A stretch of DNA of 64,000 bases from Streptomyces sp. HNM0575 (GTDB lineage Bacteria > Actinomycetota > Actinomycetes > Streptomycetales > Streptomycetaceae), in NCBI RefSeq assembly GCF_012726265.1, contig NZ_JAASAG010000006.1:186001-250000 (forward strand), written 5' to 3'. The notes under the pieces are model-generated. The model worked only from the letters and a program-made list of their open reading frames with translations, was not told the origin of the DNA and did not search any database. Shown here piece by piece: positions 16,512-25,650 of this stretch (its first letter is position 1; every line of letters begins with the position of its first letter). Both the position numbers and the translations under genes were made by a program.

Positions 16512-16530
16512 AAGATTCCGCCGGAATCTT
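16512..16530. promoter_or_regulatory. 19-bp perfect palindrome in an AT-rich patch
   Basis: AAGATTCCGCCGGAATCTT: 9-bp arms around one central C. The local composition is far more AT-rich than its surroundings. On the minus strand it is followed by TTTC, so it might be a weak minus-strand terminator, but an operator is more likely. Confidence 0.5.
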
Positions 16531-16895
16531 GATGCTCCGTCAGCAGGTCAGCCACATCTGGGCCTCTCGGGTTCGCCCGAGCTGAAAGCGGAACATCTTC
16601 CCAAAGGGTCTTGCGGGTACGAAAGTTACGGTAGACCGAGTGCCCGGCCACACGGCGTGCGACGCTGAGGCCACGTGTGTACGGGCGGAGGGGAGCCGTC
16701 GATGGATCGCGGTGAGCGCGCTGTGCGGGCCGAGCGGGCCGGCGATGCGGGAGACGGGACGTCACACAGACCGGTGACGGCCCACAGACCCGAACCGCCC
16801 CGAGCCGTCGCGTACTTGGCGTGTCCGAGGTCCCGGCTCAGGTCCGGGCCCGTCGGTGGCGGCCCTCCCGTACGGCATGGCCTACCGCATGACAA

Positions 16896-16939
16896 GGGCC
16901 CCGGCGCCGTCGGCGGCCGGGGCCCCGCCTCCCCTTTTT
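16896..16939 (+). terminator. Intrinsic terminator or attenuator
   Basis: Perfect 10-bp arms GGGCCCCGGC and GCCGGGGCCC with a 10-nt loop, and a TTTTT run 9 nt after the stem. No gene ends just before it; it could attenuate transcripts entering the hydrolase gene, whose start is 175 bp downstream. Confidence 0.55.
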
Positions 16940-17113
16940 CCCCTGAGGCGACCCAGAGCCCCGAGCTCCCGGGGTCAGCCCTCCTCCCGGTAGCTGTCTT
17001 TCCACGCCCCCGGCGATCAACCCTTGGGAACAGTCACTCGAAAGTAGGGGTTTCCACTGGACTGCGGCGCGTTCGAATAGAAGTTCGATAGCGTGGAGGA
17101 GCGTTCAGAAGGA

Positions 17114-18067
17114 ATGGGGGTGCCGGAGCGTATGGTGCGACGGCTCGACGTGACTGGACCGGACGGAGTCCGGCTCGCGGCATGGGAGTTCTCCGACATG
17201 CCCAAGTGCGGCCCGGAGGCGGGCCCCGCCGACGGCGCCCAGGAGACCGGGCCCTTAACGCGTTCGAAGGGTGTGCTGCTGCTGCACGGCCTGATGGGGC
17301 GCGCCTCCCACTGGGCCGACACTGCCCGCTGGCTGTCGGGCCGCTATCGCGCGGTGGGCCTCGACCAGCGCGGCCACGGCCGCAGCGCGAAACCCGCCGG
17401 CGGCGGGCCCGGCGACGACGGGGAGCATCAGGACCCGTACGCGCGCGAGAAGTTCGTCGCCGACGCCGAGTCGGCCATCGAGCAGCTGGGGCTCGCGCCC
17501 GTGGCGCTCATCGGCCACTCCATGGGCGCCCTCACGGCCTGGCAGCTCGCCGCGAAGCGGCCCGACCTCGTACACGCGCTGATCATCTGCGACATGAAGG
17601 CGTCGGCGCTCGGGGAGCAGTCGCAGCGCGAGTGGGAGGAGTGGTTCAAGTCGTGGCCCGTGCCGTTCGCGACGCTCGCCGACGTACGCAGATGGTTCGG
17701 CGAGGACGACCCCTCTCTGGAGCGGCCGACGCCTTCGCGGGGCGACTTCTTCGCCGAGGTGATGACCGAGCGGGACGACGGCTGGTGGCCGGTCTTCTCC
17801 CGGCGGCAGATGCTCGGCGTGCGTGAGGCGTGGGTGCACGACGCGCACTGGGACGAGCTGGCGCGGGTGGTCTGCCCGACGCTGGTCGTACGGGGCATCG
17901 AAGGCGAACTGGGCCGCGCGGAGGCGCAGGAGATGGTGCGCGTGCTGCCGCGCGGCATCTACGCGGAGGTGCCGGACGCGGGTCATCTGATGCATCTCGA
18001 CCAGCCGGCGGACTGGCGCCGCGTGGTCGAACCGTTCCTTCAGGCGGTGCTCCCGGCGGACGGCTGA
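17114..18067 (+). CDS. Alpha/beta-hydrolase
   Basis: A 317-residue alpha/beta-hydrolase fold protein. The oxyanion motif LLHGLMG, the nucleophile elbow GHSMGA and the C-terminal histidine context VPDAGHLMHLDQP are present. The acid is probably in the VVRGIEGELGRAE region, where the usual Asp is replaced or shifted. It could be an esterase, epoxide hydrolase or haloperoxidase-like enzyme; the sequence does not say. Start: ATG 17114, with GGAGGAG 12 bp upstream; GTG 17120 has a better-spaced GAAGGA and is a real alternative. Confidence 0.82.
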   Translation: MGVPERMVRRLDVTGPDGVRLAAWEFSDMPKCGPEAGPADGAQETGPLTRSKGVLLLHGLMGRASHWADTARWLSGRYRAVGLDQRGHGRSAKPAGGGPGDDGEHQDPYAREKFVADAESAIEQLGLAPVALIGHSMGALTAWQLAAKRPDLVHALIICDMKASALGEQSQREWEEWFKSWPVPFATLADVRRWFGEDDPSLERPTPSRGDFFAEVMTERDDGWWPVFSRRQMLGVREAWVHDAHWDELARVVCPTLVVRGIEGELGRAEAQEMVRVLPRGIYAEVPDAGHLMHLDQPADWRRVVEPFLQAVLPADG

Positions 18068-18320
18068 TCCCGGCGGGCGCCGCCGCCCGACGCGCCGCCG
18101 CCCCGACCCGCACCGAGGCCGGAAGGGCACCGAGAGGACCCCGACCGTGCCGGTGCCCAGGGAGGGCGCACGGGGGCACAGCAGGGGGCGCACACGCAAC
18201 AGGCACCGCGTGGCGGGTACTTGCACACTGCGGTGCGCCGTCTTCCGAGCGGTGCGTCCGGCTGAGACACGGGCACATGTCCCTGGCAGTGGTCATCCGA
18301 TGTCGTCCCGAGGGGGATAC

Positions 18321-19709
18321 ATGGCCGCCCGGCCTCTCGTCGCCCGGCAGCCCAACGAGAAGCTTCAGGCGCTCCTCCAGGAAGCCGAATGCTCGAACGC
18401 CGGGCTCGCCCGCCGCGTCAATCTCTGCGGGCTGGAACACGGGCTCGACCTGCGTTACGACAAGACGTCCGTCGCGCGCTGGCTGCGCGGGCAGCAGCCG
18501 CGCGGCCGCGCTCCCGCCATCATCTCCGAGGCCCTCGGCCGCAAGCTGGGGCGCTCGGTCACGCTGGACGAGATCGGGATGGCCGACGCCAAGAACCAGG
18601 CCATGGGCGTCGGTCTGCACTTCGCCCCGACCGTCGCCGGAGCCGTGGAGCAGGCCTGCGAGCTGTGGCGCAGCGACATCGGACGGCGCGGCGTCTTCGG
18701 CGGTGCGACGGTCGTCTCCTCCGCGCTCGTCGAACCCAGCCGCGACTGGCTGATCACGCCGCCGGACGGCCAGGTGGCGCGCAACGCGGGCCCGCGGGTG
18801 GGCATGCCGGACGTGGCGGCCGTGCGCGCGACCACGGAATCGCTCTCGCAGCTCGACCACCGTTTCGGCGGCGGACATGTGCGCCCCGTCGTCGTGCACT
18901 ACCTCAACAGCGTGGTCTCCGGGCTGCTCACGGGCTCCTACAGGGAACCGGTGGGGCGCGCGCTGTTCGGTGCCGCCGCCCGGCTCACCGAACTCGCGGG
19001 CTACATGGCGGTCGACACCGGCCAGACCGGCCTGGCGCAGCGGCACTTCATCCAGGCGCTGCGGCTGGCGCAGGCTGCCGGGGACCGTGCGTACGGCGGT
19101 TACGTGCTGGCCGCGAGCATGAGCCACCTGACGGCCTCCCTCGGAAACCCGCGCGAGGCCGCCCAGTTGGCGCGGGCGGCGCAGGAGGGCGCGCGGGGGC
19201 ACGCGACTCCGCGCACCGAGGCGATGTTCTGCGCGGCCGAGGCACGCGGCCATGCGCTGCTGGGCGACGTACGGGCGTGCCACGAGGCGGCGGGCCGTGC
19301 ACGGTCGGCGATGGAGCGTGCGGCCGCGCGCTCCCCGGAGGAGGACCCGGTCTGGATCGCGCACTTCGACCGTGCCTATCTCGCCGACGAGTTGGCCCAC
19401 TGCCACCGCGATCTGGGACGCCCTCGGGAGGCGGCGGAGCAGGCGGGCGAATCGCTTGCCGGACATCCGGAGAGCCGGGTGCGGCGCAGGGCCATCGGCA
19501 CGTTCCTGCTGGCGTCCGCGCAGCTTCAGAAACGTGAGCTTGAACACGCATGCCAAACCGGGGCGAAAGCCGTGGAGTTGCTGTCGGTTCTCCGCTCGGG
19601 GCGCGGTATCGAGTACCTGGAGGACTTCCGTCGCCGACTTGTGCCTTTTGTGAAGGAGCCGGTCGTACGAGATTTCACAGCGCGTCTCGACGTCTCGCCC
19701 GCCCTCTAA
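18321..19709 (+). CDS. Regulatory protein with HTH-like N-terminus and TPR-like helices
   Basis: A 462-residue soluble protein of a Streptomyces family that includes, as far as I recall, the developmental/antibiotic regulator NsdA. The N-terminal ~75 residues (NEKLQALLQEAECSNAGLAR, RYDKTSVARWLRGQQPRG) resemble an XRE-like DNA-binding module. From residue ~210 onward there are repeated helical pairs rich in Ala and Arg (AGYMAVDTGQTGLAQRHFIQ) typical of TPR. The start at 18321 follows AGGGGGA; an upstream in-frame ATG at 18300 lacks a site. Role inferred only from family. Confidence 0.75.
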   Translation: MAARPLVARQPNEKLQALLQEAECSNAGLARRVNLCGLEHGLDLRYDKTSVARWLRGQQPRGRAPAIISEALGRKLGRSVTLDEIGMADAKNQAMGVGLHFAPTVAGAVEQACELWRSDIGRRGVFGGATVVSSALVEPSRDWLITPPDGQVARNAGPRVGMPDVAAVRATTESLSQLDHRFGGGHVRPVVVHYLNSVVSGLLTGSYREPVGRALFGAAARLTELAGYMAVDTGQTGLAQRHFIQALRLAQAAGDRAYGGYVLAASMSHLTASLGNPREAAQLARAAQEGARGHATPRTEAMFCAAEARGHALLGDVRACHEAAGRARSAMERAAARSPEEDPVWIAHFDRAYLADELAHCHRDLGRPREAAEQAGESLAGHPESRVRRRAIGTFLLASAQLQKRELEHACQTGAKAVELLSVLRSGRGIEYLEDFRRRLVPFVKEPVVRDFTARLDVSPAL

Positions 19710-19848
19710 GTGCCTTGATGCACCGGTTTGTTCCATATCTGAGGTGAAGGGTTGGTGTCGCCGCATCAGGTGCGTGGTCGCTCCTTGTGGGCACCCGGTA
19801 GCGTGACCCGTCGGTTCTGGCAGTCGGTTGATCGATCGAGGAGACCCG

Positions 19849-21699
19849 GTGACAGCGCACAGTGGACAGGGCGACCCGCCCCTCTACGAGGGTGTCGTGC
19901 TGCCGGCGAACGGCGATCCGTGGACTCCCGAGCAGCAGCGCGAGGTCGCTCATACGCATCGGCAGCCGGCCGCCGGGCAGCCGTGGGGCCAGCCCTGGGG
20001 CCCGGACTCGCAGGCCGCGATGACCAACGGGATCGGCGCCGCGGCGCCTCCGCTGCCCCCGCCGCCGGACCAGCCCCTGCCGCCCGAGCAGCCTCAGGCT
20101 CCGGGCCTGCCGCCGCAGCAGCAAGCCGCTCAGCAGTATCCGTCCCAACCGCATTCGTCCCAGCAGTTCCCGCCCGCCGGGTACGGCGAGGAGGCGGCGG
20201 CCCCCGCGGGCGGAAGACACGGGGCGGCCCCCGCGCCGCCTCCGGTCCCGCCCTCCGCCGAGATGCCGCTGCCGCCCGTGCAGCCGCCTTCGTCCGAGGG
20301 CGGTGGACTGCCCCCGGTGCAGGCGCCGCAGGGCGCCCAGGCGTACTACGGCGGCACTCAGCCGTCCGCGCAGCAGCAGCCTCCGCAACCGCCGCAGCAC
20401 GAGCCCCATCAGCCGCATCAGCCGCATCAGCTGCCGCCGCAACAGCCGCCCGGCGCGCAGCAGTTCGCCCAGGGCGCCGACGCGCCGCCGATGTCCTCCG
20501 ACGCCACCCAGTACATGCCGCCGATCACCGGTGCGCCGCCCGTCCACGGGCAGTACCAGCCGGGCGGCCAGGCCCCGCCCGTGGCGCCCGTCGGGGACGC
20601 CGACGCCACTCAGATGCTGCCGCCGCAGACCGGTCAGGCGCCGGTGCACGACCCCGAGTCGACGGCGCAGCTCCGTACGCCGCTGCCGCCCGAGTCGTCC
20701 GCCGGCGGCCACGGTGGTCAGAACGGCCAGAACGGCGTGGGCGGCCAGCCCCACCAGCAGCCCCAGCCACCGGCCGGGTTCGAGAGCCTCTTCCGCTCCG
20801 AGCCGGGTTCGGGTCCCGGCGCGCCCAACGGCGCCTCCGGCGAGCCCGGTTCGACACAGAGCCTGCCGATCTTCGACCGTGCGGCGGCCCGTCAGCGCAG
20901 CGGCGGTGTCGGCGGCCTCGGCACCGCACCGGGGCAGCCCGGCCCCGGCGGCCCGGCGGGCGGTCCTCCCGGTGCGCCGGGTGCGTCCGGCCCGTACGGA
21001 CCGTACGGCCAGGGCGGGCAGCCCGGCGAGATGCTGCCGCAGGGCCGTGCCGCCCGCCGCAACGCCGAGCGGAGCGCGATGTCCCGTATGTCGCCCGGCA
21101 TCCTCATCGGCATCGGCGTGGCCCTCGTCGCCGGCGTGGGCATGGTGGCCGGTGCCGCGATGAGCGGCGACAACGAGAAGGACGCGAAGCCGAAGAGCAA
21201 GTCCTCCGCGGCGGCCGCCGATCAGCGGGCCGGGAACGCCGACGCCGTACGGGCGCAGGCCAAGGAGCTCGACAAGCTGCTCGACGACAGCAACAACAGC
21301 CGTGCGGCGGTGATCCGTTCGGTCGAGAGCATCAAGAGGTGCAAGAAGCTCGGCCAGGCCGCGCACGATCTGCGTGCGGCGGCGGGGCAGCGCAACAGCC
21401 TGGTGGCGCGCCTCGGGAAGCTGGAGACCGACAAGATCCCGGCCCAGGACAAGCTGAAGTCCTCGCTGACGCGTGCCTGGAAGGCCTCCGCGTCGGCCGA
21501 CGACCACTACGCGGCCTGGGCCGACCAGACCGCGGGCAAGAAGGGCTGCCGCAAGGGCAAGGCCCGTCCGACCGCACACGTCGGCCTCGGCGCGCGCGCC
21601 AGCGGTGAGGCGACGGCCGCCAAGAAGCAGGCGGAGGCGCTGTGGAATCCCACGGCGAAGAAGTACGGGCTGAAGCAGCGGCAGGTCGGGCAGCTCTGA
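19849..21699 (+). CDS. Single-pass membrane protein with long disordered Pro/Gln/Gly N-region
   Basis: A 616-residue protein. The first ~420 residues are low-complexity Pro, Gln, Gly and His, with a repeated element DATQYMPPI / DATQMLPPQ / ESTAQLRTP. One membrane helix follows (GILIGIGVALVAGVGMVAGAAM, about residues 422-443). The ~170-residue outer domain is helical, Lys/Ala-rich and has two cysteines (RCKKLGQ and KGCRKG) that may form a disulphide. GAGGAG lies 5 bp before the GTG. Similar membrane proteins are common in Streptomyces. Function unknown. The Thr-Gln-rich motifs could be phosphorylation sites. Confidence 0.78.
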   Translation: MTAHSGQGDPPLYEGVVLPANGDPWTPEQQREVAHTHRQPAAGQPWGQPWGPDSQAAMTNGIGAAAPPLPPPPDQPLPPEQPQAPGLPPQQQAAQQYPSQPHSSQQFPPAGYGEEAAAPAGGRHGAAPAPPPVPPSAEMPLPPVQPPSSEGGGLPPVQAPQGAQAYYGGTQPSAQQQPPQPPQHEPHQPHQPHQLPPQQPPGAQQFAQGADAPPMSSDATQYMPPITGAPPVHGQYQPGGQAPPVAPVGDADATQMLPPQTGQAPVHDPESTAQLRTPLPPESSAGGHGGQNGQNGVGGQPHQQPQPPAGFESLFRSEPGSGPGAPNGASGEPGSTQSLPIFDRAAARQRSGGVGGLGTAPGQPGPGGPAGGPPGAPGASGPYGPYGQGGQPGEMLPQGRAARRNAERSAMSRMSPGILIGIGVALVAGVGMVAGAAMSGDNEKDAKPKSKSSAAAADQRAGNADAVRAQAKELDKLLDDSNNSRAAVIRSVESIKRCKKLGQAAHDLRAAAGQRNSLVARLGKLETDKIPAQDKLKSSLTRAWKASASADDHYAAWADQTAGKKGCRKGKARPTAHVGLGARASGEATAAKKQAEALWNPTAKKYGLKQRQVGQL

Positions 21700-21816
21700 C
21701 CCGCACCGAAGTCCGGTCCGTGCGCCGGTACTTCGGATCCCTCGCCGGGCGGCGGTCGTGCCCCTGGCACGGGCCGCGGTCGGAGGCCCGCGAAGGGGAA
21801 CGTATGGTCGGGAACC

Positions 21817-22344
21817 ATGCAGCAAGCACCCGTGAAGCGGCCTTCCGCGGAGCGAGATCCGGCGAGGGCTTCCCGTCGCACCCCCCGTTCCACCAACATG
21901 GGCTCCATGCCCGTCCATGACATGCCTTGGTGGCGCTGGCGCAGCAACGTGCGCTCGGCGCTGCACATGCTCTCCGATCCCGCCTTCCAGCAGGAGTGCT
22001 GGGCGACGGGCCGCCCCGGCTACGGCGACGTCACCGACGCCGTGTACCGCCTGGTCGAGGACACCTGGCTGGACAACTGGTCCGCCGAGAAGTACGTCGG
22101 CACGATCTTCCGCGACTCGCAGGAGGCCGCCCTCGTCGACACCGCCGTGCTGCGGGTGCTGCGCATAATGCACCAGGTCGGAGCCGACGCCCCGGTCGCC
22201 TCGTACATGGAGCACCACGGCTGGTCCGAGGCGGTGCGCGCGGCGCGTGACGCACACGTGCGGCTCGCGACCAACGACGCGGAGGACCCGGACGAGCCGC
22301 CCCGCTCGCTCGACGTACTGGCGATCATGTTGCACTCCGTCTGA
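21817..22344 (+). CDS. Conserved actinobacterial protein (SCO4402-like family)
   Basis: A 175-residue acidic, Trp-rich cytoplasmic protein with the conserved block VHDMPWWRWRSNVRSALHML and the SAEKYVGTIFRDSQEAALVD helix. I recall a family of this appearance named after S. coelicolor SCO4402; no biochemical role is known to me. The first ~27 residues are basic and not conserved; translation may start at Met28 (21898) or Met31 instead of the ATG at 21817, and no start has a strong ribosome site. It precedes purU by 139 bp on the same strand. Confidence 0.78.
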   Translation: MQQAPVKRPSAERDPARASRRTPRSTNMGSMPVHDMPWWRWRSNVRSALHMLSDPAFQQECWATGRPGYGDVTDAVYRLVEDTWLDNWSAEKYVGTIFRDSQEAALVDTAVLRVLRIMHQVGADAPVASYMEHHGWSEAVRAARDAHVRLATNDAEDPDEPPRSLDVLAIMLHSV

Positions 22345-22350
22345 GCGGCC

Positions 22351-22438
22351 GCATCCGCGGAGGACACCCGCGCCACTCGCGGAGCCGGCCGCGGAATACC
22401 TGCGGAGCCACTTGCGGAGCCGGCCGTTCCGCGGATGC
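22351..22438 (+). terminator. Long-range stem between the SCO4402-like gene and purU
   Basis: Perfect 11-bp arms GCATCCGCGGA (22351-22361) and TCCGCGGATGC (22428-22438) enclose 66 nt that contain two copies of GCGGAGCCGGCC. It may be a terminator, or structure in the purU leader. Confidence 0.4.
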
Positions 22439-22483
22439 CGGGGCCGGTCGGGAGGCCCCTCAGGGCTGTGCAAGGCTTGACCC

Positions 22484-23446
22484 ATGAGCCAGCCGCACGA
22501 CGCCGCCGACAGCCCGCAGCACACCACCGCCCGCCCCGGCGAAGGTCCGGCGGGCCGGGCGCGGGACGGCGGCGGTGCGCCCGGCGAGCGCGCGCAGTAC
22601 GTGCTGACGCTCTCCTGCCCGGACCGGCAGGGCATCGTGCACGCCGTGTCGAGCTATCTCTTCATGACGGGCTGCAACATCGAGGACAGCCGGCAGTTCG
22701 GCGACCACGACACCGGCCTGTTCTTCATGCGGGTCCACTTCTCGGCGGACCCCGGCGTGACGGTCGAGAAGCTGCGTGCGAGCTTCTCGGCGGTCGGCGA
22801 CTCCTTCCACATGGACTGGGCGGTGCACAGCGGCGGGGAGCGCATGCGCGTCGTCCTCATGGTCAGCCGCTTCGGCCACTGCCTCAACGACCTGCTCTTC
22901 CGCTCGCGCAGCGGCGCCCTGCCCGTCGATATCGCCGCGGTCGTCTCCAACCACACCGACTTCCAGGACCTGGCCGGCTCGTACGGCGTCCCCTTCCACC
23001 ACATCCAGGTCGCGAAGGGGAGCGAGGAGAGCAAGCAGGAGGCCGAGGCCAGGCTGCTGAAGCTGATCGAGGACGAGAACGTCGAACTGGTCGTGCTGGC
23101 CCGCTACATGCAGGTCCTCTCCGACAACCTGTGCAAGCAGCTCCCCGGCCGGATCATCAACATCCACCACTCGTTCCTGCCGAGCTTCAAGGGCGCACGG
23201 CCGTACCACCAGGCGCACGCCCGGGGCGTCAAGCTGATCGGTGCCACGGCGCACTATGTGACCGCGGAGCTCGACGAGGGGCCGATCATCGAGCAGGAGG
23301 TCGAGCGCGTCGGGCACGAGGCGTCGCCGGAGCAACTCGTCGCCGTGGGCCGCGACGTCGAGTGCCAGGCGCTCGCGCGGGCGGTCAAGTGGCACAGCGA
23401 GCACCGCGTGCTCCTGAACGGTCACCGCACGGTCGTCTTCGCCTGA
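22484..23446 (+). CDS. purU: Formyltetrahydrofolate deformylase
   Basis: A 320-residue enzyme that hydrolyses 10-formyl-THF to THF and formate, balancing one-carbon pools and supplying formate for purine synthesis. An N-terminal ACT domain (about 37-115: YVLTLSCPDRQGIVHAVSSY) is followed by a formyltransferase-fold catalytic domain with the NIHHSFLPSFKGARPY and AHYVTAELDEGPII motifs that carry the Asn/His/Asp triad. The first ~36 residues are a disordered extension. Length and motifs are standard for PurU. The ATG follows no strong site. Confidence 0.93.
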   Translation: MSQPHDAADSPQHTTARPGEGPAGRARDGGGAPGERAQYVLTLSCPDRQGIVHAVSSYLFMTGCNIEDSRQFGDHDTGLFFMRVHFSADPGVTVEKLRASFSAVGDSFHMDWAVHSGGERMRVVLMVSRFGHCLNDLLFRSRSGALPVDIAAVVSNHTDFQDLAGSYGVPFHHIQVAKGSEESKQEAEARLLKLIEDENVELVVLARYMQVLSDNLCKQLPGRIINIHHSFLPSFKGARPYHQAHARGVKLIGATAHYVTAELDEGPIIEQEVERVGHEASPEQLVAVGRDVECQALARAVKWHSEHRVLLNGHRTVVFA

Positions 23447-23578
23447 CCCGCCCACCGGCGTCACAACCGGCGGCGCCTGTCTCGGTATCCGCTTCTGTCT
23501 CCGCCCCGGCCGCATACGTGCGGCTGCGTCTGTGACGGGCGCCCGTGCCAGGGACGGCGACCGCCTCCGGGACGGCGG

Positions 23579-24961
23579 CTACATCCGGGACAGGGACGCC
23601 GCGGCGAACAGCACGTCGCGCACCGCCTCGCGGTCGCCGTCCTGCCCCGCCGCCGTGTCCAGCGGCGGTACGTGACCGGCCACGAGCTGGCAGAACTCAT
23701 AGCGGTCCAGGGCCACATGAGCGACCGCGTCCTCCGGGCGCACCGCCGCCGCGGGCGAGTCCAGCGGGATGTACCAGTCGCCTCCGCCGTCGCCCTCCAC
23801 CTCCAGGTGCAGCGCGCGTCCCGGTGCCCCGGCCGTGGTCAGGCGCCGCGGCGCACCCGCGAGTCCCGTACGGCGGCGCCAGGCGATCGTGCCGGGCAGC
23901 AGCCGCGCCGCCAGGTCGACCATGTGGTGCATGTGCTCGCCCTGCGGCGCGGTGTACGGGTAGTCGATGGCCTCCGCGATGTCCTCGGCGTGCATCCAGC
24001 ACTCGAAGGCGCGGTCGAGCAGTGCGTCGCGCACGGGGAGCGTGAAGTCGCCGTAGTCGACGCCGAGTCCGGCGACGCCGCTGCCCGCGAAGGAGACCGT
24101 ACGGACCATGGCGCGGCCCTGCTCCCGCCACGGCTCGCGGGCCGAGGACGTACGCAGCACGTCACCGTCGGAGCGCCAGCACTCCTCGGTGCGGGAGGCG
24201 AGCCCGCGTGCCGCCGCGTCGGTGCCGGCCGTGGACGCCGGATCCTCCGCTGTCGCGCCCGCGGGCTCCGGCCCCGGCAACGTCCCCTCTGCGGGCGCCA
24301 ACGTCCCCTCTGCGGGCGGGTGTTCGGCCTCCGGCAGCTCGGCGACGGCTCTCGCCGCACGGGAGTCCAGCGGATCGGGCAGCCCCAGCGACGACGCCAC
24401 GAGCCCGTCCACGGCGAGGAGATGGGCGATGACGCCGCCGACCGTGGTCTCGCGCTCCGCCTGCCGCCGCCCGTCGAACCAGCGCAGCAGCACCGGCGCC
24501 AGCCACTCGGCGCCCTGCATGTCGCGCAGCAGCGCGTCCAGCCGGGACGACTCCGCGTCGTACGGCGCGGCCCATTCGGGGACCGGTATGCGCGGCGCGC
24601 GCCGCACCATGCAGCCGTTCAGCACCTGTGAGCGAAGCGTGGGGTCGAGGTCCAGGCTGTCCTCGGGGTGCAGCAGCCCGACGGCGTCCCGCAGCCGCAG
24701 CGCCTCGTCGGCGCACGTGCCGCAGTCGCTCAGGTGCGCCTCGACGGCGGCGGTCTCCTCAAGGGAGCAGGCCGCCAGCGCCCAGGCGCCGAGCAGGGAC
24801 TTCAGCAGTCGGTGGTCGTACTGCTCGCCCGACTCCCGGGCGGGCGCGTCCTGTTCGGCGCCGGGCGCTCCCGGCGCCTCCTGCGTTCCGCCGCGGCCTC
24901 CCGAACCGCCTTCCCCCGCAAAGCCGTCGCCGCCCGTGAACGGTGCCTCCGGGCCCGTCAC
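23579..24961 (-). CDS. Zinc-binding anti-sigma factor fused to a mycothiol-isomerase-like (MDMPI) domain
   Basis: A 460-residue protein. The anti-sigma module (about 48-95) carries the ZAS motif His76-x3-Cys80-x2-Cys83, with Cys65 upstream as a possible fourth ligand. From ~130 on comes a DinB/MDMPI-like domain keeping the zinc-ligand pattern of mycothiol-dependent maleylpyruvate isomerase: His180 in GGVIAHLLAVDG, and Glu320 and His324 in FECWMHAEDI. The two parts are joined by disordered Pro/Glu-rich DNA with a duplicated PAEGTL. It has no membrane helix, so it is a soluble anti-sigma. The GTG start overlaps the sigma gene stop by 4 bp (GTGA). A thiol or redox signal is a reasonable inference. 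Confidence 0.82.
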   Translation of the reverse strand: MTGPEAPFTGGDGFAGEGGSGGRGGTQEAPGAPGAEQDAPARESGEQYDHRLLKSLLGAWALAACSLEETAAVEAHLSDCGTCADEALRLRDAVGLLHPEDSLDLDPTLRSQVLNGCMVRRAPRIPVPEWAAPYDAESSRLDALLRDMQGAEWLAPVLLRWFDGRRQAERETTVGGVIAHLLAVDGLVASSLGLPDPLDSRAARAVAELPEAEHPPAEGTLAPAEGTLPGPEPAGATAEDPASTAGTDAAARGLASRTEECWRSDGDVLRTSSAREPWREQGRAMVRTVSFAGSGVAGLGVDYGDFTLPVRDALLDRAFECWMHAEDIAEAIDYPYTAPQGEHMHHMVDLAARLLPGTIAWRRRTGLAGAPRRLTTAGAPGRALHLEVEGDGGGDWYIPLDSPAAAVRPEDAVAHVALDRYEFCQLVAGHVPPLDTAAGQDGDREAVRDVLFAAASLSRM

Positions 24962-25650
24962 CGCGTGTGCCCGTGACCGCTCGGCCGCACCGGCTCGGTG
25001 CGTCTCGTCGCGGAGGACAGCAGCTGGAGCCCCAGCCGCAGCCGCCGCCGGGCCTCGTCCTCCGTGACGCCCAACTGCCGTGCGGTCTGGCGGTAGTCGC
25101 GCCGCTGGAAGTACGTCAGCTCCAGCGCGGCGCGCAGCGACGACGGCATGGAGGTGACGATGTAGTCCGCGCGGGCGGCGGTGGAGGCGGCACGGACCTT
25201 CTCCTCGATCGCCTCCAACTGCTCGCGCCGCTCCGCCGGTTCGGCCCCGTCCGGCGGTGCGGTCCCGTCCGCCGGCCCGGGTCCCGGGGGCGAACTCTGG
25301 GACTCCGCCTGTGAATCCGGCTGCGACTCCGCCCGTGAATCCGCCTGCCCCGTCCCTTCGGCACGGTGCCGTCTGCGCAGCCGCTCGGTCGCGATCTCCT
25401 GAGTGATGTCCGCTATCCAGGAACGCATGAGGCCTTTCTTGGGGTCGTAGTCGTGCGGGTGTTCCCAGATATGGCCGAAAACTTCGCGTGTGGCATGGTC
25501 GGTTGCCGTCTCGTCGTCGAGCACGCGGTGGGCGAGGCTGTGCACGAGCGAAGCGAAACGGTCGTACAACTCGCCCAGGGCGGCGGCCTCACCACGTGCG
25601 AGTCGCTGCTGCATCCTCCGGTCCCAGCGCTGCGGTGTCTCGTTCGCCAT
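24958..25650 (-). CDS. ECF-type RNA polymerase sigma factor
   Basis: A 230-residue sigma factor with region 2 at 26-93 (LGELYDRFASLVHSLAHRVL, then MRSWIADITQEIATERLRRR) and region 4 at 168-212 (YFQRRDYRQTARQLGVTEDE). An acidic, repetitive linker separates them (ADSRAESQPDSQAESQS). The ATG at 25650 is chosen because GGGAG lies 5 bp upstream and homology begins there. It is translationally coupled to the downstream zinc anti-sigma gene, the usual arrangement for a sigma factor held inactive by its partner. Target promoters are unknown. Confidence 0.85.
   Translation of the reverse strand: MANETPQRWDRRMQQRLARGEAAALGELYDRFASLVHSLAHRVLDDETATDHATREVFGHIWEHPHDYDPKKGLMRSWIADITQEIATERLRRRHRAEGTGQADSRAESQPDSQAESQSSPPGPGPADGTAPPDGAEPAERREQLEAIEEKVRAASTAARADYIVTSMPSSLRAALELTYFQRRDYRQTARQLGVTEDEARRRLRLGLQLLSSATRRTEPVRPSGHGHTR

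Larger units (their letters stand above)
16022..17113. other. Long non-coding gap between dmdR1 and the hydrolase gene
   Basis: About 1.1 kb with no convincing gene on either strand. 16030-16260 contains a degenerate ~50-bp duplication marked by GCCGCACCGCTG (16136-16147 and 16186-16197) and by repeated GGGCGCTTGG. Then come an AT-rich palindrome (16512-16530) and a terminator-like hairpin (16896-16939). An ATG at 16702 with GGAGGGG begins an open frame, but the terminator lies within it. Confidence 0.6.

Noticed and set aside
16702..17091. Small gene starting ATG with GGAGGGG
   Set aside because: A strong terminator lies inside the frame and the translation is Pro/Arg low complexity.
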